Of a stretch of DNA of 64,000 nt, positions 17,031-24,875 are shown piece by piece. Location of the stretch: assembly GCF_900091575.1 (NCBI RefSeq), contig NZ_FMCR01000007.1, positions 124,001 to 188,000 of the forward strand. The letters are read 5' to 3'. The translations under genes and the position numbers were made by a program. Each line of letters opens with the position of its first letter. Position 1 is the first letter of the stretch. The notes under the pieces are model-generated. The model worked only from the letters and a program-made list of their open reading frames with translations. It was not told the DNA's origin and made no database searches. The DNA comes from Micromonospora saelicesensis. Its GTDB lineage: Bacteria; Actinomycetota; Actinomycetes; Mycobacteriales; Micromonosporaceae.

Positions 17031-17693
17031 TCAGATCCGGGCGCGCGGCAGCCAGCCCAGGAATCGGAGCCGGACCCGGGGCAGCGGCAACGTGGGCAGG
17101 TCCTCAGCGGCGGCGACGAGGCAGGAGCCGAGATAGACAGCGAGGGAGGCGCGCGCTCCACCGAACTCGGCGAGCAGTTGGCTCTGCTTGGTGGCGCAGG
17201 GCCACTCGCGGCCGCATCCGGTGCAGGTCCAACTCGGCGGGTTGGGGAGGTGCTCCGGCAGCTTGGCGCGGCGGTACCGACCGACGACGCTGTTGTCCGA
17301 CCGCACGTCGCGTCGCCGTGCCGCGGGACTTTCGTTTCGGTGGGCCACCGGACGGGCACCGGGCAGGTAGCGCCCGACGGTGCCGAAGAGCACCCCGACA
17401 CGGATCAGGGCGTCCGGTCCGACGTGCTGGGTCAGCAACGCGGTCATCAGATAGTGCCCCAGCAGGTCGAAGGCGTCACGGTGCAGGCCCAGGTCGCGGC
17501 AGAGGTCGACGAACTCCGGCGTGGTCAGTGGCACCCGGTCGTCGAGTGCGCGGCGCAGCACCTCACGGAGCCCACGCCCGAGCCTCTCCAGCGCGTCTCC
17601 CTCGCCCAGACCCAGGCTGTCCTCGTCCGCCACCCGGGCCAGCGCCTCGGCGACGGCGAGCCGAACGACGCGGTCAGGATCGGTACTGTCCAC
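17031..17693 (-). CDS. Actinobacterial protein with C-terminal WTCxxCGxxWPC motif
   Basis: 220 residues, function unknown. The first 110 residues are helical and acidic. The C-terminal 75 residues contain PSWTCTGCGREWPCATKQSQ, then a helix and LRFLGWLPR. This Cys-rich segment is widespread as a stand-alone or C-terminal module in actinobacterial proteins and may bind zinc through its three cysteines. GTG 17693 has GGAGGGGG about 4 bases upstream. No operon partner. The call rests on motif recognition only. Confidence 0.7.
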   Translation of the reverse strand: MDSTDPDRVVRLAVAEALARVADEDSLGLGEGDALERLGRGLREVLRRALDDRVPLTTPEFVDLCRDLGLHRDAFDLLGHYLMTALLTQHVGPDALIRVGVLFGTVGRYLPGARPVAHRNESPAARRRDVRSDNSVVGRYRRAKLPEHLPNPPSWTCTGCGREWPCATKQSQLLAEFGGARASLAVYLGSCLVAAAEDLPTLPLPRVRLRFLGWLPRARI

Positions 17694-18114
17694 GCTTCCC
17701 CCTCCGTGGGTCGGCCTCCCGGCAGTGACCCGGTCATCCTCCGACGAATCATGAACAAGATTTCGCTGTCGGCCACGAGGGTGGCTAGGACAGCGGACGT
17801 AGAACCATTTGGCGCGCTAGCCAGAAAACGAAGTCGAACTGCCGACACCGCACAGTGATTCGCAGGACGGCGCGTCGTTGATTGTCGTATGGTGACATTC
17901 CCATCTACAGATATTGCGTCTCAGACTCAGTGAATGGTCAGACCAGCTCCGACACGCTCAACCGGTCGCTGCCGTCCCGCTCGCGACGTTCCATCCCACC
18001 GCACCGCCGGCCAACGATGTGCCGGGTCACCGCCGAGCACCCCGGCACGTCCCGATACCTGCCGTCGGCACCCGTTCCAGCACCGGCGGCACCTCCACCG
18101 GACGGAGACAGCGG
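17694..18114. other. Intergenic region before the AraC gene, no gene seen
   Basis: 421 bp between divergent genes. The part near 17750-17930 is less GC-rich than average and probably contains both promoters. No coding frame shows recognisable protein sequence and no strong dyad was found. Confidence 0.5.
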
Positions 18115-19077
18115 ATGACGTCATCGCCAGTGCAGACCCACCAGTTCGACAGCCGTGACCCGGCGGCCATCCAGGAATTCCTGTCCGCCACGTACGACCC
18201 GAAGCTGCGGATCCAGAGCAGGAACGGATACCGGCTCACCCACCACCGCGTCGACACCGGCCCCTTCGCCATCGCGACCACCCGCCAGACCGGGCACCTC
18301 GAGATCGATGCCAGCACCCTCGGCGGGCTGGTCATCGCTCACAACCGCACCGCGCACGGCGATCGCTCCTGCGCCGGATCGGCCCACCGGTTCGGCCCCG
18401 GCGACGTCTTCCTCGTCACCAGGCCGGAGGAGCCGTGCACCGTCCACTGGCATCCCGGCGAGGTGGAACTCTGCGTACTGGATCTGTCGGTGCTGGCGCA
18501 GGTGGCCACCACCGCGCCGGCCCGTCGGCCCGGTCGGATCGAGTTCACCGAGCTGAGCGCCGCCAGCACGGCCCTCGCCCGGCAGTGGCGCAACACCACC
18601 AGCTTCGTCCGCGACGTCGTGTTGAACAGCCCGGCCGCCGGGGCACAGTCTCTGGTGATCGGCAACGCCGCCCGGATGCTGGCCGCGGCGGCGCTCGCGG
18701 TCTTCCCCAACACCGCGTTCACCGAACCGACCGCCGCGGACCGGAACGACGCCACCACCGCCACGCTGCGACGGGCGATCACGTTTCTGGAGGAGCACGC
18801 CGACCGGGACATCAGCGCTGCCGACATCGCCGGCGCCGCCGGCGTCTCCCTCCGGGCCGTGCAACTCGCCTTCCGCCGTCACCTCGGCACCACCCCGATG
18901 GCCTACCTGCGTCGGATCCGGCTCGTCCGGGCACACCACGACCTGGTACGCGCCGACCCGCGCCAGGAGACCGTCTCGGCGATCGCCAGTCGGTGGGGAT
19001 TCGCCAGCCACAGCAGGTTCACCGCGCGCTACCACGCCAGCTTCGGTGTGCCACCGCGCGAGACGCTGAACACCTGA
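18115..19077 (+). CDS. AraC-family transcriptional regulator
   Basis: 320 residues. The N-terminal 200 residues resemble the AraC-binding-like sensor domain (cupin-type, as in 'AraC_binding_2'): TTRQTGHLEIDASTLGGLVI and FGPGDVFLVTRPEEP. The C-terminal double helix-turn-helix is clear: ISAADIAGAAGVSLRAVQLAFRRHLGTTPMAYLRRIRLVRAH and IASRWGFASHSRFTARYHASFGVPP. ATG 18115 has GGAG 7 bases upstream. No target operon is adjacent on the same strand. Confidence 0.9.
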   Translation: MTSSPVQTHQFDSRDPAAIQEFLSATYDPKLRIQSRNGYRLTHHRVDTGPFAIATTRQTGHLEIDASTLGGLVIAHNRTAHGDRSCAGSAHRFGPGDVFLVTRPEEPCTVHWHPGEVELCVLDLSVLAQVATTAPARRPGRIEFTELSAASTALARQWRNTTSFVRDVVLNSPAAGAQSLVIGNAARMLAAAALAVFPNTAFTEPTAADRNDATTATLRRAITFLEEHADRDISAADIAGAAGVSLRAVQLAFRRHLGTTPMAYLRRIRLVRAHHDLVRADPRQETVSAIASRWGFASHSRFTARYHASFGVPPRETLNT

Positions 19078-19119
19078 GACCCACGCGCAGGACGCCACCC
19101 AGCCAGGCGTGCCCGGTGT

Positions 19120-20508
19120 TCAACGGAGGACGCGGGCGAGGCGTCGAACGGCCTCGTCCATGAGTTCGGGCGCGGCTGCCGCGTAGGTGAGGCGTAGGTG
19201 CGGGGCCGGGGGTTCGGCCGCGTACCAGGGCCGGCCCGGAAAGACGGCGACGCCTTCGGCCGCCGCGGCAGCGGCCAGTGCCGCGTCGTCGGTGCCGGCG
19301 GCGAGGCGCACCCAGAGGTGCATGCCTCCACGTGGGATCCACTGTGGAGCAAGGTTCGGCAGATGCCGACGTAGCGCGGTCAGCAACGCGTCACGGCGTG
19401 TCCGGAGGGCCGTGCGCAGTGCCCGGCGATGCCGCGACCACGCCGGAGAGGTGAGGAAGTCGATCGCCGCCTGTTGCAGCGGTCCGGCGACGAAGAAGTC
19501 GTCGAGCAGCCGCGCAGCGCGCAGTCGAGCCCCGGCCGGGCCACGGGCTCCGATGGCGGCGACGCGCAGCCCGGGGGCCGTCGACTTGGTCAGCGAGCGC
19601 AGGTAGATGACGTGACCGTCGGGATCATCGCTGGCCAGTGGCGGCGGGGCCGGATCGTCGATGGTGAGGTCACGGGCGTAGTCGTCCTCGATCAGGAACG
19701 CCCCGGCGTCGCGTACGGCCTCGGCGACCTGCGCCCGGCGGTGCTCCGCCAGCGTCGCGCCGTGCGGGTTGGCGTACAGGGGCTGGCAGTAGAAGAGCCG
19801 GGCGCCGGTGCGGGCGAACGCCGCGGCGAGTTGGTCGGGCCGTACCCCGTCGGCGTCAGCCGGCACGGGCACCACCCGCAGCCCGGCCGCGCGGGCGGCG
19901 GCCAACGCACCCAGGTAGGTCGGCGACTCGACGAGCAGGGCGTCGCCGGGCGCGGTGAGTGCCCGCAACGCGGACGACAGGGCGGCCTGCCCGCCGGGGC
20001 AGATCACCATGTCCTCGGCGTGCAGCCCCGCCCCGGCCTCACGGGCGAACCAGGCGCGCAGGTCCGCGCGACCTTCGACCGGCCCACGCTGCCAGCTCGC
20101 GGGCTGGCGGGCGGCTCGGGTGAGGGCGGCGCCGAGCGCAGCGGCAGGCTGTAGGTCGGCGTGGAGGTAGCCACCGGACAGCGGGATCGTTCCGGCGGGC
20201 GTCAGCGCCAACAGCGCCTGCATCTCATCCTGACCGAACCGGCGGGGCCCGAGCGCGACGGTCTGCCAGGACAGGTCAGGTACGCCCGGCTCGTCCAATG
20301 GAGTGGCCACAAAGGTGCCTCGGCCGGGTCGCGTCTCGATCAGCCCCTCAGCCGCCAACTGACGGATCGCCTCGGCGACGGTGACCGGCGAGGCCTGATG
20401 CCGGGCCGTCAGCTCGCGTACCGAGGGCAGCCGTGCACCGGGACCGGCGGCGGCCGCGAGACCCCGCAGATCTTGGATAACGCGTTGGGCTGCGTTACCG
20501 TTCTCCAT
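19120..20508 (-). CDS. MocR/GntR-type PLP-dependent transcriptional regulator
   Basis: 462 residues. A GntR winged helix (residues about 8-70, LPSVRELTARHQASPVTVAEAIRQLAAEG) is joined to an aminotransferase fold: CPGGQAALSSALRALT, PLYANPHGATLAEHRR, LIEDDYARDL and YLRSLTKSTAPGLRVAAIG, whose Lys would bind PLP. This is the MocR layout, though the DNA-binding part follows the GntR consensus closely. It is exactly divergent from an EamA exporter whose ATG overlaps this gene's ATG (20506-20509), so it probably controls that exporter. A -10-like TACTCT 8 bases upstream suggests a leaderless message. Confidence 0.88.
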   Translation of the reverse strand: MENGNAAQRVIQDLRGLAAAAGPGARLPSVRELTARHQASPVTVAEAIRQLAAEGLIETRPGRGTFVATPLDEPGVPDLSWQTVALGPRRFGQDEMQALLALTPAGTIPLSGGYLHADLQPAAALGAALTRAARQPASWQRGPVEGRADLRAWFAREAGAGLHAEDMVICPGGQAALSSALRALTAPGDALLVESPTYLGALAAARAAGLRVVPVPADADGVRPDQLAAAFARTGARLFYCQPLYANPHGATLAEHRRAQVAEAVRDAGAFLIEDDYARDLTIDDPAPPPLASDDPDGHVIYLRSLTKSTAPGLRVAAIGARGPAGARLRAARLLDDFFVAGPLQQAAIDFLTSPAWSRHRRALRTALRTRRDALLTALRRHLPNLAPQWIPRGGMHLWVRLAAGTDDAALAAAAAAEGVAVFPGRPWYAAEPPAPHLRLTYAAAAPELMDEAVRRLARVLR

Positions 20509-21463
20509 GAGGGACAAGAGTAGCGCTACTGCCAGAAACGCGGTAACAGCGGATCGGATCGTCGGGTTCGGCCTCGGCGCCCTGGGCGTGCTCGGCTTCA
20601 GCCTGTCGCTTCCGGCCACCCGCATCATCGTGCAGCAGCTCGACCCATGGTTCGTCGCCTTCGGCCGGGCTGTCGGGGCAGGGCTGCTGGCATGGGCATA
20701 CCTGCGTCTCACCGGCGCACCGCGGCCTACCCGCGGTCAGTGGCAACGGCTGTCGATCGTCGCCCTCGGAGTCATCGTCGGCTTTCCCTTGTTCACCTCG
20801 ATGGCGCTTCTTACCCAGACCTCCGCGCACAGCGCGGTCGTCATCGCCGCGCTGCCCGCGATGACGGCCGTGTTCGCCGTGCTGCGGGCCGGCGAACGCC
20901 CGCCGCCGCTGTTCTGGATCGTGAGCGCCAGCGGGCTGCTGGCGGTGCTCTCTTTTCTCGGCGCCAGCGGCGCGGTAGGCGGGGCTCTCACCCTGCCCGA
21001 CCTGTTCCTGCTCGCGGCGGTCGTGCTCTGCGGCCTTGGCTACGCCGAGGGCGGCGCGCTCGCCCGCGAGTTGGGCGGCGCTCGGACGATCTGCTGGGCG
21101 TTGCTGCTCTCGCTGCCCGTCACCGTTCCCGTCACGGCCGTTGCCGCCGCCGCCAGTCCGCCGCAGGCCGACGCTCTCGGCTGGTCGGCGTTCGGCTATC
21201 TCACCGGGGTCTCGATGTTCCTGGGCTTCTTCGCCTGGTACGCGGGTCTGGCCCGGGGCGGGATAGCGCAGGTGGGCCAGGTCCAACTCGCCCAGCCGGT
21301 GCTGACCCTGGGGTGGTCGGCGCTGCTGCTCGGCGAGGTGGTCTCCCCCGCCTCGATCGCGGCGGCGCTGGTGGTGCTGGGATGCGTCGTGGCGACCCAG
21401 CGCATCCGCCAGAGCCCACGGACGGTCGTGGCGCCACGCGAGGCCGGCGCGGGATCGTCCTAG
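20507..21463 (+). CDS. EamA/DMT-family transporter
   Basis: 318-residue membrane protein with about ten hydrophobic helices in two EamA halves (first half LGVLGFSLSLPATRIIVQQLDPW; second half GVSMFLGFFAWYAGLARGGIAQVGQVQL). EamA proteins export amino acids and metabolites; pairing with a divergent MocR regulator suggests an amine or amino-acid-related substrate. TACCGT (20496-20501) lies 5 bases before the ATG. Its stop lies in a CTAG shared with the stop of the convergent HxlR gene (21460-21463). Confidence 0.88.
   Translation: MRDKSSATARNAVTADRIVGFGLGALGVLGFSLSLPATRIIVQQLDPWFVAFGRAVGAGLLAWAYLRLTGAPRPTRGQWQRLSIVALGVIVGFPLFTSMALLTQTSAHSAVVIAALPAMTAVFAVLRAGERPPPLFWIVSASGLLAVLSFLGASGAVGGALTLPDLFLLAAVVLCGLGYAEGGALARELGGARTICWALLLSLPVTVPVTAVAAAASPPQADALGWSAFGYLTGVSMFLGFFAWYAGLARGGIAQVGQVQLAQPVLTLGWSALLLGEVVSPASIAAALVVLGCVVATQRIRQSPRTVVAPREAGAGSS
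20519..20530. promoter_or_regulatory. Palindrome at the MocR/EamA divergent start
   Basis: AGTAGCGCTACT is a perfect 12-bp palindrome overlapping the -10-like site of the MocR gene. It is also flanked by GTTACCG (20494-20500) and its complement CGGTAAC (20541-20547). Because the two genes have no intergenic space, any operator must lie inside coding sequence, as these do. Confidence 0.45.
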
Positions 21464-21855
21464 CTCCGGTCGCGCTCGCGGCTGTCGCGGGCGGTCTGCA
21501 ACTCGGGCACCGAGGCCTCCAGCAGATCGGCGAGGCCACGCAGTTGCTCGGCGACCCGGGCACCGAGCGGGGTCAGCGAGTATTCGACGCGCGGTGGGAT
21601 CGCGGTGAGCACCTCGCGGGTGAGCATCCCGTCGCGTTCGAGGGTCTGCAGGGTCTGGGAGAGCATCCGCTCGCTGACCCCGTCGATGCGGCGACGCAGC
21701 GCGTTGAACCGGTAGCGGCCCTCGCCGAGCGCCAACAGGGCCAGCGAGGCCCACTTCGAGGTGACGTCCTCGAACGCCGCACGGGAGGTGCAACCCCGCG
21801 CGAAGACATCGCTGACGAATTCCTGGGTAGGCCCCGCCGGGTCCTGGGCCGGCAT
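21460..21855 (-). CDS. HxlR-family transcriptional regulator
   Basis: 131-residue winged-helix regulator of the HxlR/YtfH type: the conserved Cys near the N-terminus (ARGCTSRAAFEDVTSKW), WASLALLALGEGRYRFNALRRRI, then VSERMLSQTLQTLERDGMLTREV as recognition helix and wing. HxlR proteins with this Cys often sense electrophiles or quinones. ATG 21855 is chosen because GAGGTG lies about 5-6 bases upstream. It is divergent from a QorB-type quinone reductase, the same pairing as E. coli ytfH/ytfG. Confidence 0.9.
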   Translation of the reverse strand: MPAQDPAGPTQEFVSDVFARGCTSRAAFEDVTSKWASLALLALGEGRYRFNALRRRIDGVSERMLSQTLQTLERDGMLTREVLTAIPPRVEYSLTPLGARVAEQLRGLADLLEASVPELQTARDSRERDRS

Positions 21856-21893
21856 GTCGCTCACCTCACCAGCCTATCTCACGCCGCCTGTCG

Positions 21894-21922
21894 GTTAGTG
21901 CTGTAGATTCGTAAGTGCTTAC
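21894..21922. promoter_or_regulatory. Two operator-like sites between HxlR and QorB genes
   Basis: GTAAGTGCTTAC (21911-21922) is a 5-2-5 inverted repeat. A related GTTAGTGCTGTA begins at 21894, seventeen bases earlier. Both lie in the 96-bp divergent region, which fits binding of two HxlR dimers covering the quinone-reductase promoter. Confidence 0.55.
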
Positions 21923-21951
21923 TGATTTGTTCTCACCCTCCGGAGGTTCCC

Positions 21952-22809
21952 ATGCCCACCTATGCCGTCACCGGCGCCACCGGCCGGCTGGGCCGTCTGG
22001 TGATCGAGCAGTTGCTCGACAGCGGCGTACCCGCCGCCGAGATCGCCGCCATCGTCCGCAGCCCGGAGAAGGCCGCCGACCTGGCCACGCGCGGGGTCGA
22101 GATCCGTAAGGCCAACTACGACGACCCGTCGACGCTGCCCGGTGCGGTGGCCGGCGTACGCCGCCTGCTGCTCATCTCCGGCGACACTCCCGGTCAGCGC
22201 GTCGCGCAACACACAGCGGTCATCGACGCCGCCAAGCTCGCCGGGGTGGAGCGTCTCGTCTACACCAGCATCCTGAAGGCCGACACCACAGCGAACCCGC
22301 TCGCCCCGGAGCACAAGGCCACCGAGGAGGTCCTCGCCGAATCCGGTCTGACCTACACCGTGCTGCGCAACAGCTGGTACACCGAGAACTACACCGACCA
22401 GCTCCCGCAGTACCTGGGGTCCGGCACGATCCTCGGCGCCACCGGCGGCAGCAAGATCTCCGCCGCGACCCGAGCCGACTACGCGGGGGCGGCCGTGGCC
22501 GCGCTGACCCGGGAGGAGGACGGCAACGCCGTCTACGAACTCGGCGGCACCGCGTTCACCTTCGACGAGCTGGCCGAGGCCGTCACCGAGGTGACCGGCA
22601 CCACCGTCGTCCACCAGGACATGTCCGCCGCCGACCTGGCCTCGGCGCTGGAGAACGTCGGCCTGGACGCGGGCACCGCCGGCTTCGTCGCCGCGCTCGA
22701 CCACTCGATCGCCAATGGCGAGCTGGCAACCGACAGCGACGACCTCAGCCGGTTGCTCGGCCGGCCGAGCACCCCACTGCGCGACGCCATCCGGGCCGCG
22801 CGGGCCTGA
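21952..22809 (+). CDS. qorB: NAD(P)H:quinone oxidoreductase, QorB/NmrA-like
   Basis: 285 residues, the same length as E. coli QorB (YtfG). The dinucleotide-binding loop AVTGATGRLGRLVIEQLL opens the protein, followed by LLLISGDTPGQRVAQHTAVIDAAKLAGVERLVYTS and LRNSWYTENY, all characteristic of this atypical short-chain/NmrA subgroup that reduces quinones with NADPH. GGAGG lies 6 bases before the ATG. It is divergent from an HxlR regulator with paired operator-like sites, so induction by quinone or electrophile stress is the likely mode. Confidence 0.9.
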   Translation: MPTYAVTGATGRLGRLVIEQLLDSGVPAAEIAAIVRSPEKAADLATRGVEIRKANYDDPSTLPGAVAGVRRLLLISGDTPGQRVAQHTAVIDAAKLAGVERLVYTSILKADTTANPLAPEHKATEEVLAESGLTYTVLRNSWYTENYTDQLPQYLGSGTILGATGGSKISAATRADYAGAAVAALTREEDGNAVYELGGTAFTFDELAEAVTEVTGTTVVHQDMSAADLASALENVGLDAGTAGFVAALDHSIANGELATDSDDLSRLLGRPSTPLRDAIRAARA

Positions 22810-22893
22810 CCGGATTCATCGCCGAAGCGGGCGGCGCGGCCCCGGTCGCCGTCGCCCGCCACGCGCTGAAGCCGCACACGTATCCTCGACGGC

Positions 22894-22992
22894 ATGGTGA
22901 GGCACGTCGATGAGCAGCTCTCCCGGCCCGTCGGGTCACCATGTCGGCACGCCGTGCGGTCCGACCTGGACACTCCGGCGTCGGCCCGGTGA
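22894..22992 (+). CDS. Short leaderless upstream ORF coupled to the GNAT gene
   Basis: 32-codon frame MVRHVDEQLSRPVGSPCRHA... . TATCCT (22881-22886) stands 7 bases before its ATG, as for a leaderless transcript. Its TGA (22990-22992) overlaps the GTG start of the acetyltransferase (22989-22991), giving a GTGA junction. The peptide matches no family. Likely role: ribosome delivery to a start codon that has no site of its own. An alternative is that acetyltransferase translation starts at ATG 22941. Confidence 0.5.
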   Translation: MVRHVDEQLSRPVGSPCRHAVRSDLDTPASAR

Positions 22993-23453
22993 GCGGCGGG
23001 GACTTCGTCGTCCGCGCCGCCGTGGCGCAGGACGACCCCGAGCTGGTCTTCGACGTGCTGTGGCAACTCGCCCCCGACGACGCACGGCCGGACACCGCCC
23101 GGCTCGCCACCGCCTGGCGCGACCTGCACGCCCAAGCCGGACGCCGCCTCCTGCTGGCCGTCGCCGGGGACGCCTTCGTGGGCACCCTGGACACCCTCGT
23201 CGCCCCCAACCTCACCCACGGCGCGCGACCGTACATGGTGGTGGAGAACGTGGTGGTCGCGCCCGGCTGGCGCCGTCGAGGAGTCGCCCGGGCCCTCATG
23301 CTGGCGGCGCTCGACGAGGCGACGGCGGCCGGTTGCTACAAGGTCCAACTGGTGTCGAACGCCGCGCGTACCGACGCCCACCGGTTCTACGCGTCCATCG
23401 GGTTCGCGCAGTCCGCTCTCGGTTACCGCCGATATCTCACCACCGCGACGTGA
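22989..23453 (+). CDS. GNAT-family N-acetyltransferase
   Basis: 154 residues with a GNAT core. The acetyl-CoA loop is VVVAPGWRRRGVARALM and the C-terminal part ends SNAARTDAHRFYASIGF, the usual GNAT finish. The acceptor is unknown. GTG 22989 is selected because it overlaps the stop of a leaderless 32-codon ORF; neither this GTG nor ATG 22941 has a ribosome-binding site. Confidence 0.85.
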   Translation: MSGGDFVVRAAVAQDDPELVFDVLWQLAPDDARPDTARLATAWRDLHAQAGRRLLLAVAGDAFVGTLDTLVAPNLTHGARPYMVVENVVVAPGWRRRGVARALMLAALDEATAAGCYKVQLVSNAARTDAHRFYASIGFAQSALGYRRYLTTAT

Positions 23454-23486
23454 CCCCTGGTGCGGGCGCTCCCGCGTCCCGGCCGA

Positions 23487-23846
23487 CTACTCCGCCTCGT
23501 CCTGCTCTTCGGTGAGCTCGGCCAGGACGTCGGCCGCGTCCCGGTTCCCGCCGTCGGCGAGCCGGCGAAGTTCACCGACGTCCGCCCGCTCCGCAGCCAA
23601 CTCGACGAGTTGGTCAGCGGCGTCCCGGTCGCCCCGGTCGGCGAGGCGCCGCAGCTCGTTCGCGTCGCCGAGTTCGGTGGCGAGCTCGACCAGTTGGGCT
23701 GCCGCGTCGGCGTTGCCGTCCTCGGCCAGCTGACGCAGCTCGACCAGGTCGCCCCGCTCCCCCGCGAGCTCGACGAGCTGGTCGACCGCGTCCCGGTCAC
23801 CGCCCTTGGCCCGTTGGCGCAGGTCGGCAAGATCAGGGTCGGACAT
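23487..23846 (-). CDS. Protein of four tandem 28-residue helical repeats
   Basis: 119 residues built almost wholly from four 28-residue units with the pattern LxxLRxLAxxGxxDAxxQLVELAxERG (units start near residues 5, 33, 61 and 89). The acidic tail ends EEQDEAE. The units predict helix pairs like a short TPR/Sel1-type solenoid, which would mediate protein contacts. GGAAGG lies before the ATG. It is a stand-alone gene; no partner can be named. Similar repeat proteins occur in other actinobacteria, but no function is known to me. Confidence 0.72.
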   Translation of the reverse strand: MSDPDLADLRQRAKGGDRDAVDQLVELAGERGDLVELRQLAEDGNADAAAQLVELATELGDANELRRLADRGDRDAADQLVELAAERADVGELRRLADGGNRDAADVLAELTEEQDEAE

Positions 23847-23964
23847 CGCGCACCTTCCCGTAGCTGGCGCGGGGCCGCCTGGTCCCGCTCACCATCGAGA
23901 ACCTAGACCAGCGGGCGTCGTGGTGGGCGAAAGAACGGCCGACACCACCGGTACGCCGAGGCGG

Positions 23965-24651
23965 TCAGCCCGCGTCGGTCGGCTCCCCGAGCAGCAGGCC
24001 GGTCAGCAGACTGCGCAGGGTCCGTTCGACGAGGTCCGCCCGGGGTGCCGGTCCGGAGGGCTGACTGAACGCCGCGACCAGGTGCGGGTACGCCGCGAGG
24101 TCCACTCCGGCGAAGCTGAACGCCCCGGCGGCGGACTCGCGGCGGGCGAAGAGGCTCACCACGCCGGTCATCATCGCGATGGTCTCGAACTTGGCGGCCA
24201 CGGGGCAGCGCACGGGTTCCAGGATCCGGATGCAGTTGTCGAACCAGGCCAGGCTCTGCGGGCCGATGCCGGAGGGCCGGTGGATCACGTCGAGCAGCCA
24301 CGGGTGGGCGCCGAACAGCGCCAACTGCCGGCGCCCCAGCAGCACCATCGTCTCCAACCAGTCGCCCTCCACCTGCGGGTACGGGCGCAGCTCCCCCACG
24401 GCCCGGTCGGTCATCAGGTCCAGCAGGTCGTCGCGGGATGACAGGTAGCGGTAGAGGGAACCGGCGCCGGTACCGAGCGCGGCGGCCACGGCGCGCATCG
24501 ACACCGCGGCCAGCCCTTCGGTGTCGGCCAGGTTGATGGCGGCCACGACGATGGCGTCCCGGCTGTGCGCCGGAGCGGGGCCGCGGCTGCCGCGTTCGGG
24601 CCTGCTCCAGATCGGCTGCCGGTCGGGGCCGCTCGCGGCTGTCTCACTCAC
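23965..24651 (-). CDS. TetR-family transcriptional regulator (TetR_C_1-like)
   Basis: 228 residues. The DNA-binding helix-turn-helix lies at about residues 30-75: SRDAIVVAAINLADTEGLAAVSMRAVAAALGTGAGSLYRYLSSRDDLLDLM. The C-terminal domain resembles TetR_C_1 regulators of efflux genes. GTG 24651 has TACAGT six bases upstream on this strand and no ribosome site. A dyad-like CGCAAACGCCGTTCGCG (24668-24684) upstream may be its operator. Divergent from the ion-channel unit. Confidence 0.88.
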   Translation of the reverse strand: MSETAASGPDRQPIWSRPERGSRGPAPAHSRDAIVVAAINLADTEGLAAVSMRAVAAALGTGAGSLYRYLSSRDDLLDLMTDRAVGELRPYPQVEGDWLETMVLLGRRQLALFGAHPWLLDVIHRPSGIGPQSLAWFDNCIRILEPVRCPVAAKFETIAMMTGVVSLFARRESAAGAFSFAGVDLAAYPHLVAAFSQPSGPAPRADLVERTLRSLLTGLLLGEPTDAG

Positions 24652-24788
24652 TGATCTACTGTAAACCGCAAACGCCGTTCGCGATTTGTGTCGTCGCCGC
24701 ACGGATCGCGCCGACGCGCAGCGAACGAGTCACTCTGCACGGACGGCGTGGTCGCGCAGCGTCGTTGATCTTGGATAGGCTGGTGGGC

Positions 24789-24875
24789 ATGCCCGCACAC
24801 CAGCCGCACCGCCACGACGACGGCCGGAGGTGGGCCCCGGCCCCGGCGCGCCTCATCGAGCCGGCCGACTGGTGA
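24789..24875 (+). CDS. Short leaderless upstream ORF coupled to the channel gene
   Basis: 28-codon frame MPAHQPHRHDDGRRWAPAPA... , His-rich at its start. TAGGCT (24776-24781) lies 7 bases before the ATG. The TGA (24873-24875) overlaps the channel's GTG (24872-24874) as GTGA. It matches no family. The same layout occurs at 22894-22992. Coupled translation of the channel from a leaderless message is the likely role. Confidence 0.5.
   Translation: MPAHQPHRHDDGRRWAPAPARLIEPADW

Noticed and set aside
22941..22988. ATG 22941 as the acetyltransferase start
   Set aside because: It has no ribosome site, and the GTGA junction with the leaderless mini-ORF explains GTG 22989 better. It remains possible.
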